Both the position numbers and the translations under genes were made by a program. This document shows, in pieces, positions 24,715 through 33,025 of a DNA stretch of 64,000 nucleotides; the first letter of the stretch is position 1; every line of letters starts with the position of its first letter. The stretch is from Algibacter_G agarivorans (GTDB taxonomy: Bacteria > Bacteroidota > Bacteroidia > Flavobacteriales > Flavobacteriaceae): NCBI RefSeq assembly GCF_039543245.1, contig NZ_BAABJJ010000030.1, forward strand, positions 62,001 to 126,000, read 5' to 3'. A model generated the notes under the pieces. It made no database searches. It was not told where the DNA came from and saw nothing but the letters and a program-made list of their open reading frames with translations.

Positions 24715-27386
24715 TGAAAATAAAACAAACAAAATACATGAAATTGTCTGGTTTAGAACCTTTGGTTTTGAACGAAAACAGCAATTTTATAAATGTTGGA
24801 GAACGTACTAATGTTGCTGGTTCTCGCAAATTTTTACGATTAATTAAAGAAGAAAAATTTGATGAGGCTTTAGACATTGCTCGTCATCAAGTAGATGGTG
24901 GAGCACAAATTATCGATATTAATTTTGATGATGGATTGATTGATGGTAAAGAAGCGATGATTCGTTTCCTTAATTTGATTGCTGCCGAACCTGATATTTG
25001 TCGTGTGCCAATCATGATTGATAGTTCAAAATGGGAAATCATTGAAGCTGGTCTTCAAGTGGTACAAGGTAAATGTGTTGTGAATTCTATTTCACTTAAA
25101 GAAGGTAAAGACAAGTTTATTTGGGAAGCTAAGCAAATAAAACGCTATGGAGCTGCTGTTATTGTCATGGCTTTCGATGAGGATGGACAAGCTGATAATT
25201 ATGAAAGACGTATAGAAATTGCAAAACGCTCCTATGATGTTTTGGTTAACAAAGTTGGTTTTCCTTCAGAAGATATCATTTTCGATTTAAATGTTTTTCC
25301 TGTTGCAACAGGCATGGAAGAGCACCGCAAAAATGCGATTGACTTTATTGAAGCAACACGTTGGGTTCGTCAAAATCTAGAGAATGTTTCAGTAAGTGGA
25401 GGAGTGAGTAATGTGTCTTTTTCTTTTAGAGGTAATAATGGCGTTCGTGAGGCGATGCATTCGGTGTTTTTATATCATGCCATTCAAGCAGGTATGAATA
25501 TGGGCATTGTAAATCCTGCACTTTTAGAGATTTATGATGATATACCAAAAGATTTATTAGAACATGTTGAAGATGTTATTTTAGATAGAAGAGACGATGC
25601 TACTGAGCGCTTACTCGATTTTGCAGAAACCGTTAAAGGTTCGAAAGTAGAAAAAGGATTGGATTTATCATGGAGAGAAAATCCATTGCAAGATAGAATT
25701 ACACATGCTTTAGTAAAAGGGATTGATGCTTTTATTATTGAAGATATAGAGCAAGCTAGACAAGCAGCAGATAAACCTATTGAAGTTATTGAAGGTAATT
25801 TGATGATTGGAATGAACGTAGTCGGGGATTTATTTGGCGCTGGTAAAATGTTCTTACCACAAGTAGTAAAATCTGCCCGTGTGATGAAAAAAGCGGTTGG
25901 TTATTTAAATCCGTTTATTGAAGCTGAAAAAGGCGATAAACAAGAGCCTGTTGGTAAAATATTAATGGCAACTGTAAAAGGCGATGTGCATGATATTGGT
26001 AAAAATATTGTGAGTGTGGTCTTGGCATGTAATAATTACGAAATAGTTGATTTGGGGGTTATGGTACCACCTGAAAAAATTATTGATACAGCTATAAAAG
26101 AACGTGTTGATGCTATTGGGTTGTCTGGATTAATCACACCATCGCTTGATGAAATGGTGTATTTAGCAAAGGAAATGCAGCGTCAGAATTTTGAATTGCC
26201 ATTACTAATTGGTGGCGCAACAACCTCTAAAGCGCACACTGCGGTTAAGATTGATACGCAGTATAAAAACGCTGTGGTTCATGTAAATGATGCCTCAAGA
26301 GCGGTAACGGTTGTAGGTGATTTGTTGAATAAGAAAACATCTCATGAGTATGTTGCTAAAATGAAGACGGATTATGATGAATTCCGAACCAAGTTTTTAA
26401 AACGCGGTAAAGAGAAATCTTATATATCGATTAATGAAGCACGAGATAGAAAATATAAAATTGATTGGGAAACTTCTGAAATTGTAAAACCTAAGGAATT
26501 GGGTGTTCAGATCTTAAAGCAGTTAAGTCTAAAAGAATTAGTACCGTTTATAGATTGGAGTCCGTTTTTTAGAAGTTGGGATTTACATGGTAAATTTCCA
26601 GATATTTTAACGGATGATGTTGTTGGCGAACAGGCCACAACGATGTATGAAGAAGCGCAACAGATGGTTCAAGATATTATTGCAAAACAATTATTGAAGC
26701 CTAAAGCCGTTTTTGGTTTGTTTGAAGCAAACTCGATTAATGAAGATGATATTTCTGTTCAGAAAAAAGGTAAGGAAATTGTTGTTTTTAGAACGTTACG
26801 TCAGCAATTAAAAAAACGTGAAGGGGTTCCTAACCATGCTTTAGCAGATTTTATTGCACCAAAAGATTCTGGTAAGACAGATTATATGGGCGCATTTTGT
26901 GTTGGAATATTTGGAGCGCAAGAATTAGCCGATAGTTATAGGGATAAAGAGGATGACTATAATGCGATAATGGCGCAAGCTATTGCGGATAGATTTGCAG
27001 AAGCTTTTGCTGAATATTTACACAAACAAGTAAGAACCAAACATTGGGGCTATGCTGCAAATGAAGATTTATCTAACAACGATTTAATTAAAGAAAGTTA
27101 TAAAGGCATTCGTCCAGCACCAGGTTATCCTGCTTGTCCAGACCATTTAGAAAAAGAAACCATTTGGGAATTGCTTGAGGTTGAAAAATTAATAGGCGTA
27201 AAATTAACCGAAAGTTTAGCGATGTGGCCAGCTGCAGCCGTTTCGGGTTATTATTTTGGAAACCCTGAAGCTAAATATTTTGGTTTGGGTAAAATTACAG
27301 ATGACCAAGTAACAGACTATGCCACCAGAAAAGGGATAGCAAAAGATAAAGCTAGAAAGTGGTTGCATCCTACTTTAGCTGAATAA
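24714..27386 (+). CDS. metH: methionine synthase, folate-, cobalamin- and SAM-binding module
   Basis: The remaining domains of MetH in one 890-residue chain. Residues 10-280 are the pterin-binding barrel (NVGERTNVAGSRKF, IDINFDDGLIDG, INSISLKEGK). About 320-560 are the cap and B12 domain, with His426 in the cobalamin-ligand motif GDVHDIGKN. From about 580 to the end is the SAM-dependent reactivation domain (RPAPGYPACPDHLEK, SLAMWPAAAVSGYYF). It transfers methyl from methyltetrahydrofolate to homocysteine. The start overlaps the preceding small gene by one base. MetF, which supplies the methyl donor, is downstream. Confidence 0.94.
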   Translation: MKIKQTKYMKLSGLEPLVLNENSNFINVGERTNVAGSRKFLRLIKEEKFDEALDIARHQVDGGAQIIDINFDDGLIDGKEAMIRFLNLIAAEPDICRVPIMIDSSKWEIIEAGLQVVQGKCVVNSISLKEGKDKFIWEAKQIKRYGAAVIVMAFDEDGQADNYERRIEIAKRSYDVLVNKVGFPSEDIIFDLNVFPVATGMEEHRKNAIDFIEATRWVRQNLENVSVSGGVSNVSFSFRGNNGVREAMHSVFLYHAIQAGMNMGIVNPALLEIYDDIPKDLLEHVEDVILDRRDDATERLLDFAETVKGSKVEKGLDLSWRENPLQDRITHALVKGIDAFIIEDIEQARQAADKPIEVIEGNLMIGMNVVGDLFGAGKMFLPQVVKSARVMKKAVGYLNPFIEAEKGDKQEPVGKILMATVKGDVHDIGKNIVSVVLACNNYEIVDLGVMVPPEKIIDTAIKERVDAIGLSGLITPSLDEMVYLAKEMQRQNFELPLLIGGATTSKAHTAVKIDTQYKNAVVHVNDASRAVTVVGDLLNKKTSHEYVAKMKTDYDEFRTKFLKRGKEKSYISINEARDRKYKIDWETSEIVKPKELGVQILKQLSLKELVPFIDWSPFFRSWDLHGKFPDILTDDVVGEQATTMYEEAQQMVQDIIAKQLLKPKAVFGLFEANSINEDDISVQKKGKEIVVFRTLRQQLKKREGVPNHALADFIAPKDSGKTDYMGAFCVGIFGAQELADSYRDKEDDYNAIMAQAIADRFAEAFAEYLHKQVRTKHWGYAANEDLSNNDLIKESYKGIRPAPGYPACPDHLEKETIWELLEVEKLIGVKLTESLAMWPAAAVSGYYFGNPEAKYFGLGKITDDQVTDYATRKGIAKDKARKWLHPTLAE

Positions 27387-27390
27387 AAAT

Positions 27391-27624
27391 CCCTCCTAAC
27401 CTCGCCGAAAGTGAGGAATGGATTGTGGATAGAAAAACGTTGAGACCTTTCATGTTTTTAAAAAACATGAAAGGTCTGGAAAAAAAGAGTTGAGTAAGAG
27501 TTCCCCTCCTTCGGAGGGGCTAGGTGTGGGTTTTTCGCGTTAGGGATTGCAGTGGAAAGCCCACAGCCCGACGAAGGAGGTGCGAGGACTTGTAACGGAA
27601 AGCGCGACCCTTGTGGTAACGCCC
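27391..27624 (+). repeat. composite intergenic repeat, copy 1
   Basis: Blocks in order: CCTAACCTCGCC..AAAG and GATTGTG; an inserted palindrome (27443-27477); GTTCCCCTCCTTCGGAGGGG with TAGG.GTGGG; then GCGTTAGGGATTGCAG, GGAAAGCCCACAGC, GAGGACTTGTAACG and GCGACCC...GGTAACGCCC. The same blocks in the same order occur at 55277-55463. Most of the 357-base metH-metF gap consists of this and the hairpins that follow. I see no gene in it. Confidence 0.85.
27443..27477. repeat. perfect 17-bp inverted repeat inside the composite repeat
   Basis: AGACCTTTCATGTTTTT, one central base, then its exact complement AAAAACATGAAAGGTCT. It is absent from the matching place in the copy at 55277, so it appears to have inserted here. 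Confidence 0.85.
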
Positions 27625-27654
27625 AGAAAAATAGCTTAAAAGAAATCATTCGTG

Positions 27655-27672
27655 TTCCGATAGTTATCGGAA
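27655..27672. repeat. hairpin repeat TTCCGATA-GT-TATCGGAA
   Basis: A perfect 8-bp stem. The sister copy at 62036 (TCCCGATA-GC-TATCGGGA) differs in one stem position on both arms, so pairing is preserved. Confidence 0.75.
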
Positions 27673-27708
27673 TCGGGGCTAAGAAAAAATAAAAATAATA
27701 TTGATGAG

Positions 27709-27728
27709 ATTCCCGCCTTCACGGGAAT
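27709..27728. repeat. dispersed palindrome ATTCCCG-n6-CGGGAAT
   Basis: It matches the reverse complement of the element at 11728-11747 at 19 of 20 bases. It lies 15 bases before the metF start. Confidence 0.75.
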
Positions 27729-27743
27729 GACAAAAGATAACTG

Positions 27744-28700
27744 ATGAAAGTAACAGATCACATAAAAAACGCCAAAGGGAAAACGTTGTTTTCTTTTGAA
27801 GTGATACCACCTCAAAAAGGTAAAAATATTCAGGATTTATATAATAATATAGATCCGTTGATGGAGTTTAAACCGCCTTTTATTGATGTGACGACGTCTA
27901 GGGAGGAATATGTGTATATTGATAAAGGTAATGGACTTTTAGATAAGCGAATTACTCGAATGAGACCGGGTACCGTTGGGATTTGTGCATCTATTATGCA
28001 TAAATATAATGTGGATGCTATTCCGCATTTGTTGTGTGGTGGATTTACTAAAGAAGAGACTGAATATGTATTGGTAGATTGTCATTATTTAGGGTTAGAT
28101 AATGTCATGGCACTTAGAGGAGACTCAATGAAGGATGAAGCTTATTTTAAGCCTGTAAAGGGAGGGAATGCATTTGCTAGTGAATTGGTATCTCAAATTG
28201 CTCAACTTAACAGAGGTCAATATTTGCATGATGACGTTGTGGTTGAGCATAATTCTGATTTTTGTATTGGTGTTGCAGGTTACCCTGAAAAACATATGGA
28301 AGCACCATCATTAGTAACTGATTTAAGACGTCTTAAAGAAAAGGTGGATGCTGGAGCTGATTATGTGGTGACTCAAATGTTTTTTGATAATAAAAAATAT
28401 TTTGAATTTGTTGATAAGGCTAGAGAAATGGGTATTAACGTGCCTATTATTCCTGGAATTAAACCTATTGCGGTAAAACGTCATTTACAATTACTGCCAC
28501 AGGTATTCAAAATTGATTTGCCGCAAGATTTAATTGATGCTGTTGAAGGCTGTAAGGATAATAAGGCTGTTAGACAAGCAGGTATTGAATTTGCTATTCA
28601 GCAATCAAAAGAATTAAAAGCGGCAGGCGTACCTGTATTGCATTATTATTCCATGGGCAAAAGTGATAATATAAAAGCTATTGCATCGGCGTTATTTTAA
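27744..28700 (+). CDS. metF: 5,10-methylenetetrahydrofolate reductase
   Basis: Reduces methylene-tetrahydrofolate to the methyl donor used by methionine synthase. The 318-residue FAD-dependent TIM barrel shows FSFEVIPPQKG near the N-terminus, FIDVTTSR, DNVMALRGDS (folate/FAD Asp), ADYVVTQMFFDN and IIPGIKPI. It lies downstream of the split metH on the same strand, separated by the repeat-filled gap, which may disconnect its expression from the riboswitch transcript. Confidence 0.95.
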   Translation: MKVTDHIKNAKGKTLFSFEVIPPQKGKNIQDLYNNIDPLMEFKPPFIDVTTSREEYVYIDKGNGLLDKRITRMRPGTVGICASIMHKYNVDAIPHLLCGGFTKEETEYVLVDCHYLGLDNVMALRGDSMKDEAYFKPVKGGNAFASELVSQIAQLNRGQYLHDDVVVEHNSDFCIGVAGYPEKHMEAPSLVTDLRRLKEKVDAGADYVVTQMFFDNKKYFEFVDKAREMGINVPIIPGIKPIAVKRHLQLLPQVFKIDLPQDLIDAVEGCKDNKAVRQAGIEFAIQQSKELKAAGVPVLHYYSMGKSDNIKAIASALF

Positions 28701-28714
28701 TAATTAAATTATTT

Positions 28715-29815
28715 ATGCGCCAATTATTTTTATGTGTTTTTTGTTTAGCTTTTAGTTTTTCTTTTTCTCAAGATAAGACGCATACGTCGTATATTGATGT
28801 TAACTACTTTCGAGGGAATATTGCACTTCACAACAATGAAATTCTCCATTTGATTAAAGGACATCCTGAAGGTGTTATTTTAGGTTGGAATAAAAAAACA
28901 TACGGTTTTGAAGACTGGGAACAGCGGTTTAATTATCCAGATTATGGGTTTTCGTTGGCCTATCAAAACATGAAGAATGATGTTTTAGGGAACAATATGT
29001 CGCTTTATGCACATTACAATTTTTACTTTTTAAAACGAAATTTGATGTTCCGTATTGGGCAAGGCATGGCCTATAATACCAATCCGTATCACAGAGAAAC
29101 TAACTTTAAAAATGTAGCTTTTGGTTCCAAGTTTGGAAGTAGTACCTATGTGATGTTGAATTATAAAAAGGAGCGTGTTTTTGATGATTTTGGTTTACAA
29201 GCAGGGTTTTCATTGATTCATTATTCTAATGCGAATGTGAAATCGCCAAACAATGGTACTAACTCTATAACATTTAATGTAGGAGTTAATTATAGTTTGA
29301 ATGATGAGAATTTGGTATACCAAAAAACCTTAGATAAAAAGGCGGATCAAGCTTTTTCTGAACCTATTAAATACAATTTAGTTTTTAGAACGGGAATTAA
29401 TGAAAGTGATATTGCAGGCAGCGGGCAGTACGCCATGTACGTGCTATCTGCTTATGCTGATAAACGGATTAATAAATCTAGTGCATTGCAATTGGGTACA
29501 GATGTTTTCTTTTCAAATTTTTTAAAAGAACTTATTTACTATAAAAGTGTCTCGTTTCCTGAAGAAAATGTATTGGGCAATGAGGATCATAAACGTGTTG
29601 GTGTTTTTGCAGGACATGAATTATTTATTAATAAAACGTCGTTAGTAACACAACTTGGATATTATGTATATTATCCTTTTGATTTTGAAGGAAAAGTCTA
29701 TGTGCGTATTGGTTTGAAACGTTATTTTTTCAAAAAATTGTTTGGCGCATTAACACTTAAAGCGCACGGTGCTAGAGCTGAAGGTGTTGAATTTGGATTG
29801 GGTGTACGATTATGA
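28715..29815 (+). CDS. acyloxyacyl hydrolase / PagL-like lipid A deacylase
   Basis: A 366-residue predicted outer-membrane protein with an N-terminal signal peptide (LFLCVFCLAFSFSFSQ, cleaved about residue 18). The PagL active-site arrangement His169-x-Ser171-Asn172 occurs in LIHYSNANVK, and alternating aromatic strands continue to a C-terminal GVEFGLGVRL. PagL enzymes remove the 3-O acyl chain of lipid A. The chain is about twice the length of proteobacterial PagL, so it has extra strands or a second domain. Its stop overlaps the start of the next lipoprotein gene (ATGA), so they are co-translated. Confidence 0.75.
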   Translation: MRQLFLCVFCLAFSFSFSQDKTHTSYIDVNYFRGNIALHNNEILHLIKGHPEGVILGWNKKTYGFEDWEQRFNYPDYGFSLAYQNMKNDVLGNNMSLYAHYNFYFLKRNLMFRIGQGMAYNTNPYHRETNFKNVAFGSKFGSSTYVMLNYKKERVFDDFGLQAGFSLIHYSNANVKSPNNGTNSITFNVGVNYSLNDENLVYQKTLDKKADQAFSEPIKYNLVFRTGINESDIAGSGQYAMYVLSAYADKRINKSSALQLGTDVFFSNFLKELIYYKSVSFPEENVLGNEDHKRVGVFAGHELFINKTSLVTQLGYYVYYPFDFEGKVYVRIGLKRYFFKKLFGALTLKAHGARAEGVEFGLGVRL

Positions 29816-30558
29816 AAAAACTAGTTTATATTTTATTATTCTTTTTAATTATCGGGTGCGATAGTGAAGATGCTGGTGATTGTTTTCAAAAGGCAGGAAG
29901 CATTATACAACAGGAGGCAACGCTTTCTAGTTTTGATAAAATTTTGGTAAATCGAGATATTGAGTTAATTATTAAAGAGGGTGCAACTCAAAGTGTAATT
30001 ATTGAAACAGGAAAGAATTTAATTAATGACGTTATTGCTGAAGTTGTTGATAGCAGATTAACGTTAACGGATAATAATGCGTGTAACTATGTTAGAGATT
30101 ATGGCATTACTAAAGTATATATTACATCACCTAATATTACTGAAATAAGAAGTTCTACACAATATGAGATAAGTTCTGATGGTGTTTTAAGTTATCCTAG
30201 TTTAACTGTTTTGTCTGAAGATTTTAGTGCTCCTGAAGCTTTTAATGTTGGGGATTTTAGATTGCAAATAGATAATATTAATTTCACTTTGGTATTTAAT
30301 AATCTATCGGTAGGTTACATTTCTGGACAAACCGATAATTTGAATATTACATTTGCCGCAGGCACTTCTCGATTTGAAGGGCGACATTTAATAGCCCAAA
30401 AAGTTAGGGTGTCAAATAGAAGTTCAAACGATATGATTGTAAATCCACAACAGGAAATTACAGGGATAATTCGAGGCATTGGCAATGTAATTTCTGTAAA
30501 AGTGCCACCCATAATTGATGTTGAAGAGGTTTATAAAGGCCGATTAATTTTTGAATAG
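29812..30558 (+). CDS. lipoprotein with GIN (DUF2807) auto-adhesin domain
   Basis: A 248-residue protein with a lipoprotein signal peptide (lipobox LIIGC, lipidated Cys16). The body is the right-handed beta-helix-like putative auto-transporter adhesin domain DUF2807: FDKILVNRDIELIIKEG near the start, VYITSPNITEIRSS and repeated short strands to NVISVKVPP. The family is common in Bacteroidota and is thought to lie at the cell surface, with no fixed biochemical role. It overlaps the deacylase gene by four bases. Confidence 0.8.
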   Translation: MKKLVYILLFFLIIGCDSEDAGDCFQKAGSIIQQEATLSSFDKILVNRDIELIIKEGATQSVIIETGKNLINDVIAEVVDSRLTLTDNNACNYVRDYGITKVYITSPNITEIRSSTQYEISSDGVLSYPSLTVLSEDFSAPEAFNVGDFRLQIDNINFTLVFNNLSVGYISGQTDNLNITFAAGTSRFEGRHLIAQKVRVSNRSSNDMIVNPQQEITGIIRGIGNVISVKVPPIIDVEEVYKGRLIFE

Positions 30559-30609
30559 TTTTTAGTTCTATTTTTTTTATTATCTTAATAAAATTAAAAC
30601 CAACCAAAA

Positions 30610-31818
30610 ATGAAAAAGCAATTAATCTTCAAAAAAACATTATTATTATTATTTACATTTTGTGCTTTAATTTTTTCTTGTCAAAGTGATAATGAAGAAG
30701 ATGTTAAAGAAACACCTGACTTAATCACAGGTGTTTTCTTAGATAGTACAGTAGAAAATTTAAGTTATGCAACAGCCACACAGTCTGGTACTACAAATTC
30801 AAAAGGAGAATTTAAATATGTTGAAGGAGAAACAGTAACATTTTCTATAGGTAGTTTGACCTTTCCTCCTGTTACAGCTGCCGAAATTATAACACCCATG
30901 TATTTGGCAAATACTACTGAGGTTAAAAATAATACAGCTACTAATGTTGCCAGATTACTCCAAACTTTGGATGCTGATGGAAACCCCGAAAATGGAATAG
31001 TAATACCAAGTCAAGCAGCTAGTTTTGCTAAAGCAATTAATTTTTCAGTTGATTCTGATGCATTTGAAAACAATCCAGATGTTATTAACCTAATTTCCAA
31101 TTCAGGTTCAACAAATACTAGTTTAATCTCGGTAGTAGAAACTCGAGCTCATCTTACGCAAACCATGAATTTGAATTTAGGCTCCGATATTGTTGGTGCA
31201 TGGCAGCTTGGTGATAGTACTCTTTTTTTGTTTTTACCTGATAATCGATACTTTGGTATCCAATGGATAGAGGAGAATAATAATATTGGTTATGAAAGAG
31301 GAACTTATACTATAAACGGTAGTACTGTTTCTTTTACTACAATTGAAAATAATGATGGAGAAGCTTTAATTTGTGATCAAACAAATTCAACATGTTCTAA
31401 TGTGAAATTTGATTTCGCGTTAAGTGGGAATAAATTAGTGTTTACGCCGTCTGGAGGATCTGCGGTTGAATTATCACCAATATTTAATGAGTCGCCATTT
31501 AATAGTTCAACACTTATCGGTGCATGGGAAAGTGGGTTGAATGGTGATGTTATTTTTATGTTTTTGCCTGATAATCGGTATTTTGGATTACAATGGACTG
31601 AAGAGAATAATTTTATTGGATTTGAAAGAGGTACATATGTTTATTCTAATAATGTTGCAACGTTTCAAACCCTTCAAAATAATGATGGAGAAGCGCTTGT
31701 TTGTCACGAATCAAAAGGAGTGTTATGTTCAGATGAAGTAGTGAGCGTTTTCGTTAGTGGCAATATTTTATCAGGGCAACAAGGTGTTGACTCAAATTCT
31801 TTTATAAGAATTTATTGA
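30610..31818 (+). CDS. surface lipoprotein with an internal tandem duplication
   Basis: A 402-residue lipoprotein (lipobox LIFSC, lipidated Cys24). Residues 37-165 match the pattern of N-terminal domains of adhesin-like lipoproteins (GVFLDSTVENLSYATATQSG, then KGEFKYVEGETVTFSIGSLT and NVARLLQTLDADGNPENGI). Two copies of a beta-rich unit of about 84 residues follow, at 195-278 and 304-387. Each has FLPDNRYFG, QW.EENN.IG.ERGTY and NNDGEAL.C, and each has a Cys pair near its end that could form a disulfide. No enzymatic motif is visible. Function is unknown; surface binding is a guess. Confidence 0.75.
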   Translation: MKKQLIFKKTLLLLFTFCALIFSCQSDNEEDVKETPDLITGVFLDSTVENLSYATATQSGTTNSKGEFKYVEGETVTFSIGSLTFPPVTAAEIITPMYLANTTEVKNNTATNVARLLQTLDADGNPENGIVIPSQAASFAKAINFSVDSDAFENNPDVINLISNSGSTNTSLISVVETRAHLTQTMNLNLGSDIVGAWQLGDSTLFLFLPDNRYFGIQWIEENNNIGYERGTYTINGSTVSFTTIENNDGEALICDQTNSTCSNVKFDFALSGNKLVFTPSGGSAVELSPIFNESPFNSSTLIGAWESGLNGDVIFMFLPDNRYFGLQWTEENNFIGFERGTYVYSNNVATFQTLQNNDGEALVCHESKGVLCSDEVVSVFVSGNILSGQQGVDSNSFIRIY

Positions 31819-31822
31819 CTCT

Positions 31823-33022
31823 TTAACCAATAGTCTTAGGTAATACCAAGGACATAGCCTGTTTAGCTATTTCCAACTCCTCATTGGTTGGAATAACCAA
31901 TACCTTTACTTTTGAATCTTCAGTACTTATAACGGTCAACTTATCTGGTCTTACCTGATTTTTCTCTGAGTCGAGGGTAATGCCCAGATAATCTAGATCT
32001 TCACAAACTCGTCGTCTCATTTCGGGAGAATTCTCGCCAATACCTGCTGTAAAAACTATGGCATCAAGGCCGTTTAAAACAGCCGCATAACTTCCAATGT
32101 ATTTTTTAATACGATATGCATTCATTTGTAAAGCAAGTTGACAATCTTTATTTCCTTTTTCGGCTTCAGCTTGAATATCTCTTAAATCACTGAATCCTGT
32201 TAAACCTAACATCCCACTTTTCTTTTGAAGAATATTGTTGATTTCTTTAAAGCTATAATTAAATTTTTCAGCTAAATGAAATATAATGGACTGGTCAATA
32301 TCTCCAGAACGTGTGCCCATGATGAGTCCGTTTACTGGTGAAAAACCAAGGGTATGGTCTATACTTTTTCCATCTTTAATAGCAGTCATGCTACATCCAT
32401 TGCCTAAATGAATAGTGATGATTTTTGAGTGTTCTTTACCAAGAAATTCAATAGCTTTTTCTGAAACGAATTTATGACTGGTGCCATGAAAGCCATACAA
32501 ACGAATATGGTGTTTTTCTAAAAATTCATTTGGAATAGCATATTTATAAGCATGCTCAGGGATAGATTGATGAAAAGCGGTATCGAAAACAGCAACCTGT
32601 TTAGCGTTTGGAAAGATGGCTTCCGCAACTTCAATACCTTCTAAATTTGCGGGGTTGTGCAAAGGCGCTAATGATGATAGTGCTTTTATTTTTTCTTTAA
32701 CAGCTTCGGTTATTTCAGTGGTGTTACTAAAATGTTTACCACCATGAACCACACGATGACCCACAATATCAATCGCATCTGCAGATTTGATAATGCCCTT
32801 TTCTTTATCTAATAATTGCTTTGATAATAATTCCAACCCTACTTTATGGTTCGGTATGGACTCAACAACTTCAATAGTGTTTTTATCGGTTTTGAATTTG
32901 AATTTGGCGTCATCAAACCCTATACGCTCAATTAAACCAGAACAAAGAATCGTTTCTTCTGGCATTGAAAACAATTGAAATTTCAAGGAAGAACTTCCTG
33001 AATTTAAAACTAGTATTTGCAT
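31823..33022 (-). CDS. ackA: acetate kinase
   Basis: Interconverts acetyl phosphate plus ADP and acetate plus ATP. The protein has 399 residues, the normal length. The ASKHA-fold signatures are LVLNSGSSSLKFQLF at the N-terminus, HRVVHGG (substrate Arg region), FHGTSHKFV, HLGNGCSM and FTAGIGENSPEMRRR. It lies three bases downstream of pta. Together they form the acetate overflow and ATP-yielding pair. Confidence 0.96.
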   Translation of the reverse strand: MQILVLNSGSSSLKFQLFSMPEETILCSGLIERIGFDDAKFKFKTDKNTIEVVESIPNHKVGLELLSKQLLDKEKGIIKSADAIDIVGHRVVHGGKHFSNTTEITEAVKEKIKALSSLAPLHNPANLEGIEVAEAIFPNAKQVAVFDTAFHQSIPEHAYKYAIPNEFLEKHHIRLYGFHGTSHKFVSEKAIEFLGKEHSKIITIHLGNGCSMTAIKDGKSIDHTLGFSPVNGLIMGTRSGDIDQSIIFHLAEKFNYSFKEINNILQKKSGMLGLTGFSDLRDIQAEAEKGNKDCQLALQMNAYRIKKYIGSYAAVLNGLDAIVFTAGIGENSPEMRRRVCEDLDYLGITLDSEKNQVRPDKLTVISTEDSKVKVLVIPTNEELEIAKQAMSLVLPKTIG

Positions 33023-33025
33023 ATT

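Noticed and set aside
23405..27386. A frameshift or assembly error splitting a single metH gene
   Set aside because: Each part has its own start and stop, an intact unrelated gene lies between them, and the second start is coupled to it. The split is genuine.
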